Assembly: GCA_963792655.1 (NCBI GenBank)
Contig: CAWBWU010000003.1
Coordinates: 124,001 to 188,000, forward strand
Reading direction: 5' to 3'
DNA: 64,000 nucleotides
From: DOZZ01 sp963792655
GTDB taxonomy: Bacteria; Acidobacteriota; Terriglobia; Bryobacterales; Bryobacteraceae
Program-made: the position numbers and the translations under genes
Notes under the pieces: model-generated
The model's input: only the letters and a program-made list of their open reading frames with translations
Databases searched by the model: none
What the model was told of the DNA's origin: nothing
Shown here: in pieces, positions 8,876-19,200 of the stretch
Layout of the letters: each line of letters begins with the position of its first letter
Position numbering within the stretch: position 1 is the stretch's first letter

Positions 8876-9919
8876 TTAGTGCGGTGGAGCGTTGTACTGA
8901 AAGGTGAACTGCAAGGCGACGCTCGCGCCCTTGTAGCCCGTCGGAAGCGGTGGCAGTGGGTCGGACATGCTGAGCGCGGCGACCGCGGCCCGGTCAAGCG
9001 GGCGCGCGCCGGATTCGGTCGAGAACACCACTTTAGTGATTCTGCCGTCTTTGCTCACGCCGAAGATCAGCACAACCTGCCCACGCTGACCCAGCCGGGC
9101 GCTCTCCGGCATCACGGAGAACCAGTTGCGGCGCACGGCTTGCAGCACCTCCAAGAGGTACGGCTTAAAATCGACGCCCATCGGGTCACTCTTTAACTGC
9201 ACTCCGGCGCGCGGAGGACCGGGCGTCGGAACGCGGCTCGGCGCCGAGTAAATGTCGCTCGAGAGATCGCCCACGGTGTTTGAGCTCCCTCCCCCGTGCG
9301 ACAGGTTGCGAACGGCCTGCTCGATGGCGGAGTTCGGCATCGCCAGGCTCCCAGCCGGTGCCGGCGCCGGCTTCGGGGCGGAGGGCGTCTCCAGAACGAG
9401 CTTCGGTTGTTGCGCGGTTTGGACGGGCGGCGGCGTGATGTTGTTCAATATCCCGGCAGCTTTGTCGGTCGGCGGCGCGGCGGGCTCGATTTTCGGAGGC
9501 TCCGCATTGGGCTTCGGCAGTTGCGCAGTGACGCGCGGCGGTGCAGGCGGAGGAGCCATCGTCGGCTTCGGCTGCACCTTGGCGACGACAGGCGGCGGTG
9601 GTGGTACCACTTTGGGAGTTGGTTGGCGCAGCGCGTCCAGATTGATGCTCTTCGACGGCTTCACGGTGTTGCGCTCGCGTTGCGTCAACTGCGTCGGAGG
9701 ATCCACCAGCGGCGTCACCCGGTGCGGCACCGGCCGCTCTTCATGAGGGACGACGCGTTGCGAAGGCGTGGCAATCAGACCGGCAATCAACAGGAGGTGA
9801 ACGACCGCCGAGCCCGCGGCCGCATTCCGCACGTAAGATCGATCACGCGTGGCGCCCCAGTCGAGCAGGAACTCGGGACCCGCATCGGTCTCGCGCAAGT
9901 TTTCGACTACGCCGGGCAT
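8876..9919 (-). CDS. TonB-like energy transducer
   Basis: A 347-residue protein from the ATG at 9919 (upstream frame to 10048 rejected, since it lies inside the oxidoreductase gene). One membrane helix sits at about 33-52 (AAAGSAVVHLLLIAGLIA). A long periplasmic Pro/Lys/Val-rich linker follows, then a C-terminal TonB domain at about 255-347 (YLLEVLQAVRRNWFSVMPE, GQVVLIFGVSKDGRI, LDRAAVAALSMSDPLPPLP). TonB proteins transmit inner-membrane energy to outer-membrane receptors; the receptor at 15650-19144 is a plausible client. The start overlaps the end of the upstream oxidoreductase gene by 13 bp. No ExbB/ExbD gene is nearby. Confidence 0.85.
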   Translation of the reverse strand: MPGVVENLRETDAGPEFLLDWGATRDRSYVRNAAAGSAVVHLLLIAGLIATPSQRVVPHEERPVPHRVTPLVDPPTQLTQRERNTVKPSKSINLDALRQPTPKVVPPPPPVVAKVQPKPTMAPPPAPPRVTAQLPKPNAEPPKIEPAAPPTDKAAGILNNITPPPVQTAQQPKLVLETPSAPKPAPAPAGSLAMPNSAIEQAVRNLSHGGGSSNTVGDLSSDIYSAPSRVPTPGPPRAGVQLKSDPMGVDFKPYLLEVLQAVRRNWFSVMPESARLGQRGQVVLIFGVSKDGRITKVVFSTESGARPLDRAAVAALSMSDPLPPLPTGYKGASVALQFTFQYNAPPH

Positions 9920-10869
9920 GTCTTCGCAATGGTGGCGGCCACGAGCGCCGCATGGGCCTCGATCTTCTGGTTGATCGCGAGGGCGAGTTCGAGCGCGCGA
10001 GCAGCGACTGCGCCACTGACTTTCGGCACGCTGCGCTGCTCGATGCAATCGAGAAACGCGTCGAATTGCAGCGCAAGCGGCTCGCCTTTGGTCACATCGC
10101 CCTTGCTGAATCCGATTTGCCGCTCTTCGTCGATCGAAACCGCCACAAAATCCTGACGGTTGTAGTCGACCGAAAGGTACTGTCCGGGCTGGAAAAGCCG
10201 CAACTTGCGCACTTTTTCGAGCGAAACACGGCTTGCCGTCAGGTTCGCGATCGCCCCATCGTCAAATTGAAGGCGCACGTTGGCGATGTCCGTGCGTGAC
10301 GACAAAATCGAAATACCCGAGGCGCGAATCTCTTCCAGCTTGCCTTGGGCGAGGCTCAAGACAATGTCGAGATCGTGGATCATCAGATCGAGCACGACAT
10401 CGACATCCAGACTGCGCGGCGTGAATTCGCTGAGACGGTGAATCTCAAAGAAAAGCGGCAAATGCACGGCGCGCTCGAGAGCCTGCACTGCGGGATTGAA
10501 CCGCTCCAGATGGCCGACTTGCAGAATGCGGCCGCAGCGTTCCGCAGTCTCCAGCAAAAGTTGGGCTGACGCGAGGTCAGGCGCGATTGGCTTCTCCACC
10601 AGAACGTCTAGGCCGGCCGTCATCAGCTCGCAACCCATCGAACTGTGCACGACAGTCGGCACCGCAAGGATCACGGCATCCGCGATCCCGCGCAGCTGAC
10701 GGTAATCGGCAAACGCAGGACATCCATGCGGCGCGGCAGCCGCTTCGGCCCGAGCCAGATCCTGGTCCACCACAGCAGCTAGTTGGGCGCGATGCGATTG
10801 GGAGACGACGCGGATATGATGAGCGCCAAAATGCCCGGCCCCCGCGACGGCTACACGGATTTTGTTCAA
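9907..10869 (-). CDS. Gfo/Idh/MocA family oxidoreductase
   Basis: A 320-residue NAD(P)-dependent oxidoreductase. The N-terminal Rossmann fold begins with VAVAGAGHFGAHH, and the conserved VEKPIA motif lies at about 92-97. A substrate-binding C-terminal domain follows, with GHLERFNPAV. As I recall, homologues sit next to lipid A genes in Acidobacteriota, where they may oxidise a UDP-sugar; here it instead precedes and overlaps a TonB-like gene, while the lpx genes lie 9 kb away. The substrate is therefore open. It is intact, unlike the paralogue at 25950-26970. Confidence 0.85.
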   Translation of the reverse strand: MNKIRVAVAGAGHFGAHHIRVVSQSHRAQLAAVVDQDLARAEAAAAPHGCPAFADYRQLRGIADAVILAVPTVVHSSMGCELMTAGLDVLVEKPIAPDLASAQLLLETAERCGRILQVGHLERFNPAVQALERAVHLPLFFEIHRLSEFTPRSLDVDVVLDLMIHDLDIVLSLAQGKLEEIRASGISILSSRTDIANVRLQFDDGAIANLTASRVSLEKVRKLRLFQPGQYLSVDYNRQDFVAVSIDEERQIGFSKGDVTKGEPLALQFDAFLDCIEQRSVPKVSGAVAARALELALAINQKIEAHAALVAATIAKTCPA

Positions 10870-11078
10870 CCTTCTATTGTCTCATTGGGGATCGGGGAGG
10901 CGACCTTTGCTGCGGGGCATTCGCCATTGCGGAGAAGGCGGGTTCCGAGTGGCGGGCCAAGTAGACCAATTACGGATTGCCTGGAAACCCCGGAGATCAG
11001 ATCTATCCTCGGGAGTGAGTCAGCGTTTCGGCGTGATGTCCCAACCCGTCGGTTTCTCTTCGAGCGATGAATTTGTGA

Positions 11079-11848
11079 TCACACGGCTAGTACAGTGGAC
11101 GCCGATTGCGGATGATGTTGTTCGGCAAAATCCCGTGCAGCCGATGACAAGTCCACGAGTAGCAGGTTGATGTCGTGAAGTTGCCGTTGCAGCATTCCGT
11201 CGTTAAATGCAAGCGGTTGCGCTGCACCGGGAAGATGCCATGTCTCTTCCCGCCTTTGCGCGTGAGTACCATCCTCATTCGTTGTCCCCCATCCGCGGAC
11301 GCTTCGGCGGCCGCTCGGGCCATGACCTATCTGGTTTCTCAACATTCGATTCCTTGAAAGGCTGAATCGTTCGCAAGCCCGGCAAGGAACGTCGTTATTC
11401 GCTCCTGCGGAAACGCGGAATCGAACGCCCTTGCCGTTGTACTCCGTGTAATTTCGCGTGGGTTGGCCACTTTAGAAAAGCTGCCGGTTTCAGAGCGTTC
11501 CGTACGAGGTATCGGGCGAACGCAAAGCTGTCGAATACCGAGAGTGCACTCATGAAGAACTGGTCGATGCTACGTTCAAGCTTATACAGCAGTTTCCTCA
11601 TCTCCCCAGCCGTTTTGCCAGCTCTGGCTGGGATTTTGCAGCAACAACCGAAACTCCTCGCAGGATTCGGTGCAGTTGCGATATCGGTAGCGCACTGCCT
11701 GCCATGACCATTCGAACTGCCGTCTTTTTTCCTGCGGGTCGAATAGATTCTCCTCGCTCATGATCGGGATGAATGATCCAGACGCGGCGACCCCATAGGC
11801 GTGGAAGTCGAGGTCGGGAAAGGCCGAAGGCATGGCGATATCTTCCAT
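11079..11848 (-). pseudogene. Hypothetical protein, interrupted by several frameshifts
   Basis: Four consecutive pieces in changing frames join into one plausible protein of about 255 residues. They are MPSAFPDLDFHAYGVAASGS to WQNGWGDEE, then LLYKLERSIDQFFMSALSVF to ALKPAAF, then SKVANPREITRSTTARAF to FQGIE, and last LRNQIGHGPSGRRSVRGW through LQRQLHDINLLLVDLSSA to the stop at 11079. Frame changes fall near 11590, 11480 and 11350. The composition is protein-like throughout, with aromatic and charged helical segments; I do not recognise the family. It lies in the decayed accessory stretch between two conserved blocks. Confidence 0.45.
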
Positions 11849-12002
11849 GTAAGTATGATAAAGTCTTTCATCATGTGTTACAACATTTCTGCAGAGAAAT
11901 GTTTGGGACACGTGGCCCTGCCAGACCGCAAGAGCCGCTCTTGAGTCTGCCCGAGCAGCGGCGCGTAATAGCCGAATCCAGAGAGAGGTGATTTCCAGCT
12001 AT

Positions 12003-13438
12003 GGACTAAACTGACGAACCCGATTCTTTCTCGGATCAGCTTGGCATAGCGGACGAAGCCCTGCACGAACTAGGATTCTGAATCCGACGCTCAGTGTACA
12101 CCCAACTCTTCATGGGCCCCCTGCTGCTGGAGGCAAGCGCGAACGACGAAATTCGAGACGGCGCACGCAACACGTACAACCGGTACTTCAACACCGTCAT
12201 CAAACTTCTAAGAGGAAGCAAAGCGCACAACGATGCACCATGGAAAGCCGCATTTCGCGCATTGTCCTTTCCGAAGTCGAAATGGACGTGCCTCGGATAC
12301 GGCGCGGGCTCAGTTGCCGGTAGCGGTTCCGGCGATGCGATGACGGATCAGATGATCCAACCAGGGAATGAAATCGTAGACTTGGAGTAGAGGACCCGGA
12401 CTTGTTTGTTGCCATGGCCCTTTTCGAGGAGATTTCGGACCAGTCATATCTGTGACATGGTGGCAATGTCATCTTAGCCGACTTGCTCAGATTCAATAAC
12501 CGGGTGCTCGAAACGCTAGGCGTGCTTCGCGAGTTCAGGACGCTTCGATTGCGCAATGGTCAAACGTATGAGGCAAATCTCCCCGTAAAGCCGTACGTTC
12601 AAAACCATGCCCTATTATCCTCGTGCCGACCGATATTCTGCGGGAACTGCCCATCGCTAAGGACTGGTCAGATTTTCAGACGTCGTAGCTAAAAACCGGG
12701 AACAGGAACCGGCTCAACTTGGATATAGCTGCGATATGGGAGACCGAAGACGCTCAAGGACAAGGCCGAGTTGAAGAAGTGGGCTCTCTCTAGCAAGGCG
12801 GCATTTCAGGACTTTCATCAGTGTGATCGCATCAGGTGGATAAGGACCCATATGACACGCAACGCGATCCCGCCGGAGAGTTGTTTTGGCGCGGTCTGGG
12901 CTGCGAGGCTCGCAGCCGAGCAGCCTTTCAGCTGACCGCCGCCCGCTCCGATATCAATGGTGTCTCAGAGGTCGTGGAACAAATAATCGAGCAATTTAGG
13001 TTCCTGATCGAGGACCGGCGGTATTCCGAAGAGCTGTACTTCGATGATGAGCCTCGACCCGAGAAATCCGTGCAACGGCTGTTTTATGCCGTCGCATACG
13101 CGTACTGCAAAGCCAATAACGTCGACATCACACCGGAGGCTGATACCGGAAACGGCCCAGTAGATTTCAAGCTGTCGCTGGGATTCACTGGTCGCGTGGT
13201 AGTCGAGATCAAATTATCGCGTAACGGAAAGCTAGTGGCCGGTTACACCGGCAGCTGATAAGACCGCGGAGGAAACGCTCAAAGGTTATTACCTCGTGGT
13301 TGATGTCGGCCAGATGGGCGAGAAGGCGAAGACGCTTGTAGCGATTAAAGACGAGGCGAGCGCTCGGGGAGAGATCACCTCGACTATCGTTTTCGTGGAC
13401 GGCACGCGCAGACCATCAGCCAGCAAACTGTGAGTGGG
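12003..13438 (+). pseudogene. Large gene with C-terminal PD-(D/E)XK-like nuclease, broken by many frameshifts
   Basis: Pieces in changing frames run in one order. They are DSFSDQLGIADEALHELG, then LFMGPLLLEASANDEIRDGA, RALSF, VEDPDLFVAMALFEEISD, LRFNNRVLETLGV, PIILVPTDILRELPIAKDWS, KTLKDKAELKKWALSSKAAF and DPAGELFWRG. The last piece is the 140-residue frame 12836-13258, continued in the next frame to the stop at 13438 (AADKTAEETLKGYYLVVDV). The end carries GPVDFK, 11 residues, then VEIKLSRN: the D...ExK pattern of PD-(D/E)XK nucleases. At least eight shifts are present, including at least one apparent base loss, so this may be real decay. The family is associated in my memory only with hypothetical proteins; a defence role is a guess. 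Confidence 0.5.
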
Positions 13439-13643
13439 CGCGCGCAGCCTGGACATCGTAGCCCAGCTATAGACACAAGGAGTTTGGGCGATCGGGAATG
13501 GGAAGAAGTCCGCTTATGTCTTCGAACTGATGGTGAAATCACGCGTAACGCGCAAAGATGGGATGCGCGCGTTCCTGGCAGATGCTCGCAAACCCTTCAC
13601 CTGTTTTGGTTGCGCGGTATTCTGCAATGAAAGGCAAAGGCAG

Positions 13644-13878
13644 ATGGCCACCAAAGAAATCGTTGACCTTGTTCGGTCCCTGACACCGCAGGAGCAGGAT
13701 GCGACCTGGGGTTCGTCCGGTATATCTCAAAAGGCGGCGTGCAAGCCCTCCGGCCAAACTGCCGTTCCTCCAGGCGGCTAAGCAGTTCATCGACGAACAT
13801 CCGGAACTACTTGAGCGGCTCTCAACGGATTGTCGCCGTTGGCGCGAAGCTCACCCCACTCACTCTCGATTGCAATAA
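13644..13878 (+). pseudogene. Small antitoxin-like protein, frameshifted
   Basis: The frame opens with MATKEIVDLVRSLTPQEQDA, then shifts near 13730 into PAKLPFLQAAKQFIDEHPEL and ends LERLSTDCRRWREAH...LQ at 13878. The joined product is about 77 residues. The start resembles short regulators or antitoxins that pair with small toxins, but no toxin gene is readable beside it. It ends 12 bp before the GNAT gene. The 205 bp between it and the nuclease remnant hold no gene I can support. Confidence 0.35.
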
Positions 13879-13890
13879 TATGCAGAACCC

Positions 13891-14436
13891 ATGGCGTCAT
13901 TTGCGATTCGCCTCGCCACCGAACACGACATTCCCGAACTTCGCGCCTTGATCGAAGCTTCCGTCCTGGGGCTGCAAACTGCGGAGTACACGGCATCTCA
14001 GATGAACCAGGCCCTGAACTCCGTCTACGGCGTAGACAGCGCACTCATCGCGGATGGCACTTACTTCGCGGTCGAATCAGATGTCGCCATCATCGGCTGT
14101 GGTGGCTGGAGCCGGCGCAAGACTCTCTTCGGTGGAGACCACTTTCACGGACGCCAAGACTCACTGCTTGACCCCGCGCACGATGCCGCTAAGATTCGGG
14201 CATTCTTTGTCCATCCGGATCACGCGCGTAAAGGGATCGGCTCGATGATCCTCGACGCCTGCGAAGCCGCCGCCAGATCAGCCGGATTCACCCGGCTGGA
14301 GATGGGCGCGACGCTCACTGGCGTTCCCTTTTACGCGGCGCGAGGGTACACGCCTTGTGAAGAACTCACTGTGCCCTTGGCGGACGGAGACTCGCTGCAA
14401 ATCGTGAGGATGGCGAAATCCTTCGCGGCAGTTTAA
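13891..14436 (+). CDS. GNAT family N-acetyltransferase
   Basis: A 181-residue acetyltransferase. The acetyl-CoA pyrophosphate loop is visible as FFVHPDHARKGIGSMILDAC at about 108-127, with the Q/RxxGxG/A pattern as RKGIGS. The N-terminal IRLATEHDIPELRALIEAS is the usual first beta-alpha unit, and the end (GVPFYAARGYTPCEE) is the typical last motif. The acceptor substrate cannot be told from sequence. It lies 9 bp before the MDR oxidoreductase gene, so both may be co-transcribed. Confidence 0.88.
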   Translation: MASFAIRLATEHDIPELRALIEASVLGLQTAEYTASQMNQALNSVYGVDSALIADGTYFAVESDVAIIGCGGWSRRKTLFGGDHFHGRQDSLLDPAHDAAKIRAFFVHPDHARKGIGSMILDACEAAARSAGFTRLEMGATLTGVPFYAARGYTPCEELTVPLADGDSLQIVRMAKSFAAV

Positions 14437-14445
14437 GATCGGGCG

Positions 14446-15456
14446 ATGCTCAACCGCCGGATTGTTCTCGCCTCACGTCCCACTGGCGAGCCGAAGGACA
14501 GTGACTTCCGGCTGGAGACGGCCGAGACGGCGCCGCTCGCCGCCGGAGAAGTGCTGCTGCGTACGCGCTGGTTTTCGCTCGACCCATACATGCGGGGTCG
14601 TATGAGCGACGCGCCATCCTATGCGCCTCCCGTTGCGATCGGCGCGGTCATGGTCGCTTCATCGGTGTGTGAAGTGGTCGAGTCGCAGGACCCGTCCCTG
14701 CGCAGCGGCGATTTTGTCGACGCTTACACCGGGTGGCAAGAATATGCGGTTGTGCCAGCGCAACACTTGCGCAAGTTGGACCCAGATGGGGTGCCGTTGT
14801 CCTGGCACCTCGGCGTCCTGGGAATGCCGGGGCTGACCGCCTATGCGGGGTTGCTGACCATCGGCGCTCCCAAGCCGGGCGAGACGGTAGTCGTCGCAGC
14901 CGCTGCAGGCGCAGTCGGATCACTGGTCGGGCAAATCGCAAAGGTGCGCGGCTGCCGAGCAATCGGCGTTGCGGGCGGCGCTGAAAAGTGCGCTTACGTG
15001 ACCGGCGAACTCGGCTTCGACGCCTGCATCGACCGGCGCAGTTCCAAGTTCGCGGAAGAACTCGGCGCCGCTTGCCCGAAAGGGATTGACGTGTACTTCG
15101 AGAACGTAGGCGGCGAAGTCTTCGATGCAGTCCTGCCGCTGCTGAATCCGTTCGCGCGAGTGCCGGTGTGCGGCATGATCTCCCAATACAATGCGACCGG
15201 CTTACCGCCTGGGCCGGACCGCTCGAGCGAACTCGTGCGTGCCATTCTGGTGCGGCGACTGACCTTTCGCGGGTTTATCGTGACGGACTTTATTGATCAG
15301 AACGCGGCATTTCGGCGGGACATGAGCGGGTGGCTGCGGGACGGCAAGATCAAATACCGCGAAGACGTGACCGACGGACTGGAGAACGCGGTGTCCGCGT
15401 TTCGAGGCTTGCTGAAAGGCAAGAACATCGGCAAAGCCGTGGTTCGAATGGCCTGA
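14446..15456 (+). CDS. NADP-dependent MDR oxidoreductase (CurA/YncB-like)
   Basis: A 336-residue zinc-free medium-chain reductase. It has the leukotriene B4 dehydrogenase-type N-terminus (RTRWFSLDPYMRGRMSD), the segment GMPGLTAYAGL, and the nucleotide-binding AAAGAVGSLVGQIAK at about 146-160. IDVYFENVGGEVFDAVLPLL is the typical family motif. Such enzymes reduce the double bond of alpha,beta-unsaturated ketones or aldehydes with NADPH. No zinc-ligand cysteines of the alcohol dehydrogenase type are seen. It probably shares a transcript with the upstream GNAT gene. Confidence 0.88.
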   Translation: MLNRRIVLASRPTGEPKDSDFRLETAETAPLAAGEVLLRTRWFSLDPYMRGRMSDAPSYAPPVAIGAVMVASSVCEVVESQDPSLRSGDFVDAYTGWQEYAVVPAQHLRKLDPDGVPLSWHLGVLGMPGLTAYAGLLTIGAPKPGETVVVAAAAGAVGSLVGQIAKVRGCRAIGVAGGAEKCAYVTGELGFDACIDRRSSKFAEELGAACPKGIDVYFENVGGEVFDAVLPLLNPFARVPVCGMISQYNATGLPPGPDRSSELVRAILVRRLTFRGFIVTDFIDQNAAFRRDMSGWLRDGKIKYREDVTDGLENAVSAFRGLLKGKNIGKAVVRMA

Positions 15457-15521
15457 TTGTTTTCAGAATCCTGAATATTTCGTCGCGGACGTTATATTCC
15501 ATCTCACCGTTTCACAATTCA

Positions 15522-15550
15522 TTTCTCCGTGACATCAATTTTGATATAAC
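15522..15550 (+). promoter_or_regulatory. Candidate sigma-70 promoter for the TonB-dependent receptor
   Basis: In an AT-rich stretch, TTTCTC (15522-15527) and TATAAC (15545-15550) are separated by 17 bp. The -10 is good, the -35 weak. It would give a leader of about 90 bases ahead of the receptor ATG at 15650, which has a clear GAGGAGAG ribosome binding site at 15634-15642. Confidence 0.35.
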
Positions 15551-15649
15551 TTGTGGGCATGTTTCAGTTGGGTCTTTGAGCGGGTGAGCGTTCTGCTGCT
15601 CCGCCCGCGAAAAGCTATGTTTGCTATCAACTCCGAGGAGAGTTCACAA

Positions 15650-18600
15650 ATGAGTCAACTTCGTTTGATTCGTATCGTCTTATCACTTGCCTTGGTGCTG
15701 TTTGGAGGTTTCAGCGCCTTTGCACAATCCGATCTCGGCACCATCCGGGGATCCGTCAGCGATCCTTCCGGCGCCGTGGTCCCTAACGCATCTGTAACCG
15801 CAATCAACCAAGGCACGGGCACCGAACGGAAAGTCGTTACGGATGACGCCGGCGTCTACACCGTTACCAACATCCCGGCCGGTGTGTACTCCGTGGTCAT
15901 TGAGGCGGCCGGCTTCAAGAAGTTTGAAACGCGCAACAACAAGTTGGACTCGAGTTCGACGCTTGAAATCAACGCGACGTTGACCGTCGGCGCGGCCACG
16001 GAAACGGTTGAAGTCTCGGCAACCGCTGCGCAGCTGCAGACGGAATCGGCTTCGGTGCAGAAGCTAATCACCCGGCAGCAGATCGACGCGCTGGAACTGA
16101 ACGGCCGCAACCCGGTCGTTCATGGCCAGCCTGGTTCCCGGCGCGCGCGGCGGCAACCTGTCCGGCCTGTCGTTCAACTTCAGCCAGGGTCCGTCGCAAC
16201 TTCAACGGCTCGCGCAACCCGGAAAACCTGATCACCTACGATGGCGCTCCTGCAGTCCGCACCCGTTCGAATGGCACCAGCCTCGGCGCGGCGGACGTGG
16301 ATTCCACTCAGGAGATGCAGATCCTGACCGCCGACTACGCGGCCGAATACGGCCGCTCTTCCGGCGCCCAGATCCGCATCCTGACCCGGAGCGGCGGCCA
16401 GCGATTTCCACGGCGCGCTTACGAATATGTCCGCAACAACGTGCATTCAACGCCAACACCTGGACGCGCAATCACAACGCCGCGGCCAGACTTTCGCGCG
16501 CGCCCATTCCGCTACAACCAGTACGGCTACAACATCGGCGGTCCGTTTTACATCCCCGGCAAGTTCAACAGCGATAAGAACAAGTATCTTCTGGTATTGG
16601 GGCCAGGAATGGGTGAGGTACCGCTTCACCGATACAGCGTCACTGGACCGTTCCGAGCCTGTCTGATGCGCCAGGGCGACTTCAGCGAACTGCTTGACCC
16701 GTCGAACATCTACTACGGCAAGGCGATTCAGCTGAACGAATCCGACCACCGGCAGCAGCCGTATCCCGGGCAACATCATCCCGGCGACCCAGCTCAGCCA
16801 GAACGGCCTCGGCATTCTGAAGGCGTATCCGGCTGCCGAACCTGGCCACGCCTCATCAACGGCAACCAGCAACTACTACATCACGGCGCTGCACCCGCAG
16901 GATCAGCGCAAGGACACCCTCGCGGTCGACATCAACGTGACCGAGAAGCAGCGCCTGCAGTTCCGCCGCAACAACTACGCGTTCTTCGAATATCAGCCGC
17001 TCGACGGCACGCCGACGAGACGCCGAAGTATCTTCAACCGCCCGAACCAGACCAACTCGCTCGATTACGTCTGGACCATCACGCCGCACGCTGGTGAACG
17101 AAGCGCTCGCCACGGTCAGCCTGGACGACGTGTACATCCCGGTGGACACGGCGCACTTCTTCGACCGCACCACGGCGGGCATCAACTACCCGTACATCTT
17201 CCCGAACGGCAAGCTGATTCCGACCCGCATCCCGACCGCGAACATCATCGAGCCTCACCGGGCTTGAACGGCGGCCCGTATCCGTCGCACTCCACGGGCC
17301 CGATCTACACGCTTCCGACAGCTTGACCTGGATCAAGGGCAGCCACACGTTCAAGTTCGGCGTTCTACTTCGAACGCTCGGGCGAGAACGACAACGACGA
17401 AATCAACGTCAGCGCCTGCCCCACTTGCACCAACAACCAGAACGGCCAGTTCACGTTCACCGATACGCGTTCGGGCCAGCCGACTTCCGGCAATGCCATT
17501 GCGAACACCGCGCTCGGTTTGTTCGACAGCTACTCCGAACTCGGCCAGCGCGCCTACACGATTTTCCGCGGCAGCATCGTATGAGCCGTTTGCGCAGGAT
17601 TCACTGGAAGGTCAGCCCGAAGCTGACCGTGAACTACGGTTTCGCGCTACACGGTGATCGTTCCCTACAACGCGCTGTGGGGCAACATGATCGTCTTCGA
17701 TCCGACGCTCTACGATCCATCGCAAGGCCGTCGCAGTCGATCCGAAAACGGGCACTGATCACGGTCCGGCGCTGGCGATCGCTACAACGGCATGGTGATT
17801 CCCGGCAGCGGCTGGCCCGACTCGGCCAAGGGCCGTTTCCCGGAAGCAACGTCCGGCGCGTACGACTACCTGTTCCGCGGCGGCAAGTATCCGACTACTA
17901 CTCGAACATCCAGTGGGATCAGATCGCAGCCGCGCGTCGGTATCGCCTATCAACTGAACGACAAGACTGTGATTCGCGCCGGCGGCGGCCGCTTCTATCA
18001 CCCGCCTGGGCGTGAGCGACTCCGATCTTCCTGGGCGGCAACCCGCCGTTCCAGCCGACCGCCAACGTCTCGCTTCGGCAACGCCGACAACCCGGGCGGC
18101 ACTTCCACCAACAGCGCTGCCGCTGACGGTCACCACGCAGAGCCGCGACTTCAAGAATCCCGAAGCCTGGAACTGGAACTTCACCGTGGAGCGCGAGCTT
18201 GCCTTCAACTCGGTCCTGAGCGTCGGCTATGTCGGGCCGCCGCGGTCTGCACCTGCAGCGCGAGTCCGACATCAACCAGCCGACCACCGCCACGTGATCG
18301 CAGGCCAACCCCGGCGTGAACCTCGATGCGCTGCGGCCCTACAAGGGCTACAACTCGATCCGCGAAACGGACAACGTGGCGAGTTCGCGCTACAACTCGC
18401 TGCAGGTCAGCCTGGAACCGCCGCTTCTCGAAAGGGCTGCTGTTCGGCGGTTGCCTACACGTTGTCGAAGAGCATGGACAACGGCTCCAACCAGCGCGAC
18501 ATCATTCCCGACACTTACTACGCCGGGAACCTGTGGGGCCCGTCGGAGTTCGACGTGCGCCACGTGTTCATCGCCAACTTCCTGTACGAGCTGCCGTTCT

Positions 18601-19144
18601 TCCGCGGCAGACAACCTGGCGGGCAAGATCCTGGGCGGCTGGCAGGTCAGCGGCATCATCCAGTGCGCAGACCGGCACGCCTTGCAGCGTCGGCACCAGC
18701 AACGATTATGCCGGCGTCGGCCAGGACGGCAGCCTGCTGCGGCATCGGCCAGTTCTGGGTGAACAACGGCACGCCCCAGATCGTCGGATCAGTTTGCGCA
18801 GGCGGCATCGAACGATCCGGCGCAGTACTGGTTCTCAGACCACGAACTCCGACGGCACGCCGATCTTCACGGCACCGGCGAAGGGCACGTTCAACCTGCA
18901 GCCCGGCATCCGCGACATGATCTACAACCCCGGTTTCAACAACTGGAACATTGGGTTGTTCAAGAAGTTCGCGATCACCGAGCGCATCGGCTTCCAGTTC
19001 CGCGCCGAAGCGTTCAACGCCTTCTAACCACCCGAACTGGAGTGGTGCAAACTTCAACCCGACCAGCTGCATCGTTCGGCAAGGTCACCGGCAAGAACCG
19101 GAGACGTGCGGAACCTGCAGCTCAGCTTGCGCTTCTACTTCTAG
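15650..19144 (+). pseudogene. Oar-like TonB-dependent receptor, interrupted by many frameshifts
   Basis: The start at 15650 gives a signal peptide (VLSLALVLFGGFSAFAQS) and a carboxypeptidase-regulatory-like domain (DLGTIRGSVSDPSGAVVPNA; about 24-105). A plug-like segment (QQIDALELNGRNP) follows, then a long outer-membrane barrel. Barrel pieces such as GPFYIPGKFNSDKN, LDYVWTITP, YGFR-like strands and FRAEAFNAFNHPNW occur in order, and the gene ends with NLQLSLRFYF, a classic terminal beta-strand with Phe, at 19144. The first 155 residues are intact; from about 16118 the frame moves roughly every 50-150 bp, nearly always by one extra base. Joined, the product would be about 1150 residues, normal for the family. 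These receptors import large substrates, often glycans or peptides, with TonB energy. Codon use is strongly C-ending, suggesting high expression. Confidence 0.8.
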
Positions 19145-19158
19145 TTCGCCGCAGGTCT

Positions 19159-19200
19159 ACGGGCGAGTCCGATTCACTCGGGCTCGCCCGTTTTCTATTT
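19159..19200. terminator. Intrinsic terminator between convergent genes
   Basis: ACGGGCGAG (19159-19167) pairs with CTCGCCCGT (19183-19191), with further pairing of TCCGA and TCGGG inside, followed by TTTTCTATTT. It lies 14 bp after the receptor stop and abuts the lpxI stop, so it can end transcription of the receptor gene and possibly of the opposing lpx operon. Confidence 0.8.

Noticed and set aside
10862..11170. Open frame on the + strand in the accessory stretch
   Set aside because: It lies antisense to a reconstructable protein end (11079-11345) and has no protein-like pattern.
15650..19144. Programmed frameshifting in the receptor gene
   Set aside because: Dozens of shifts without slippery heptamers or conserved structures; sequence error is far simpler.
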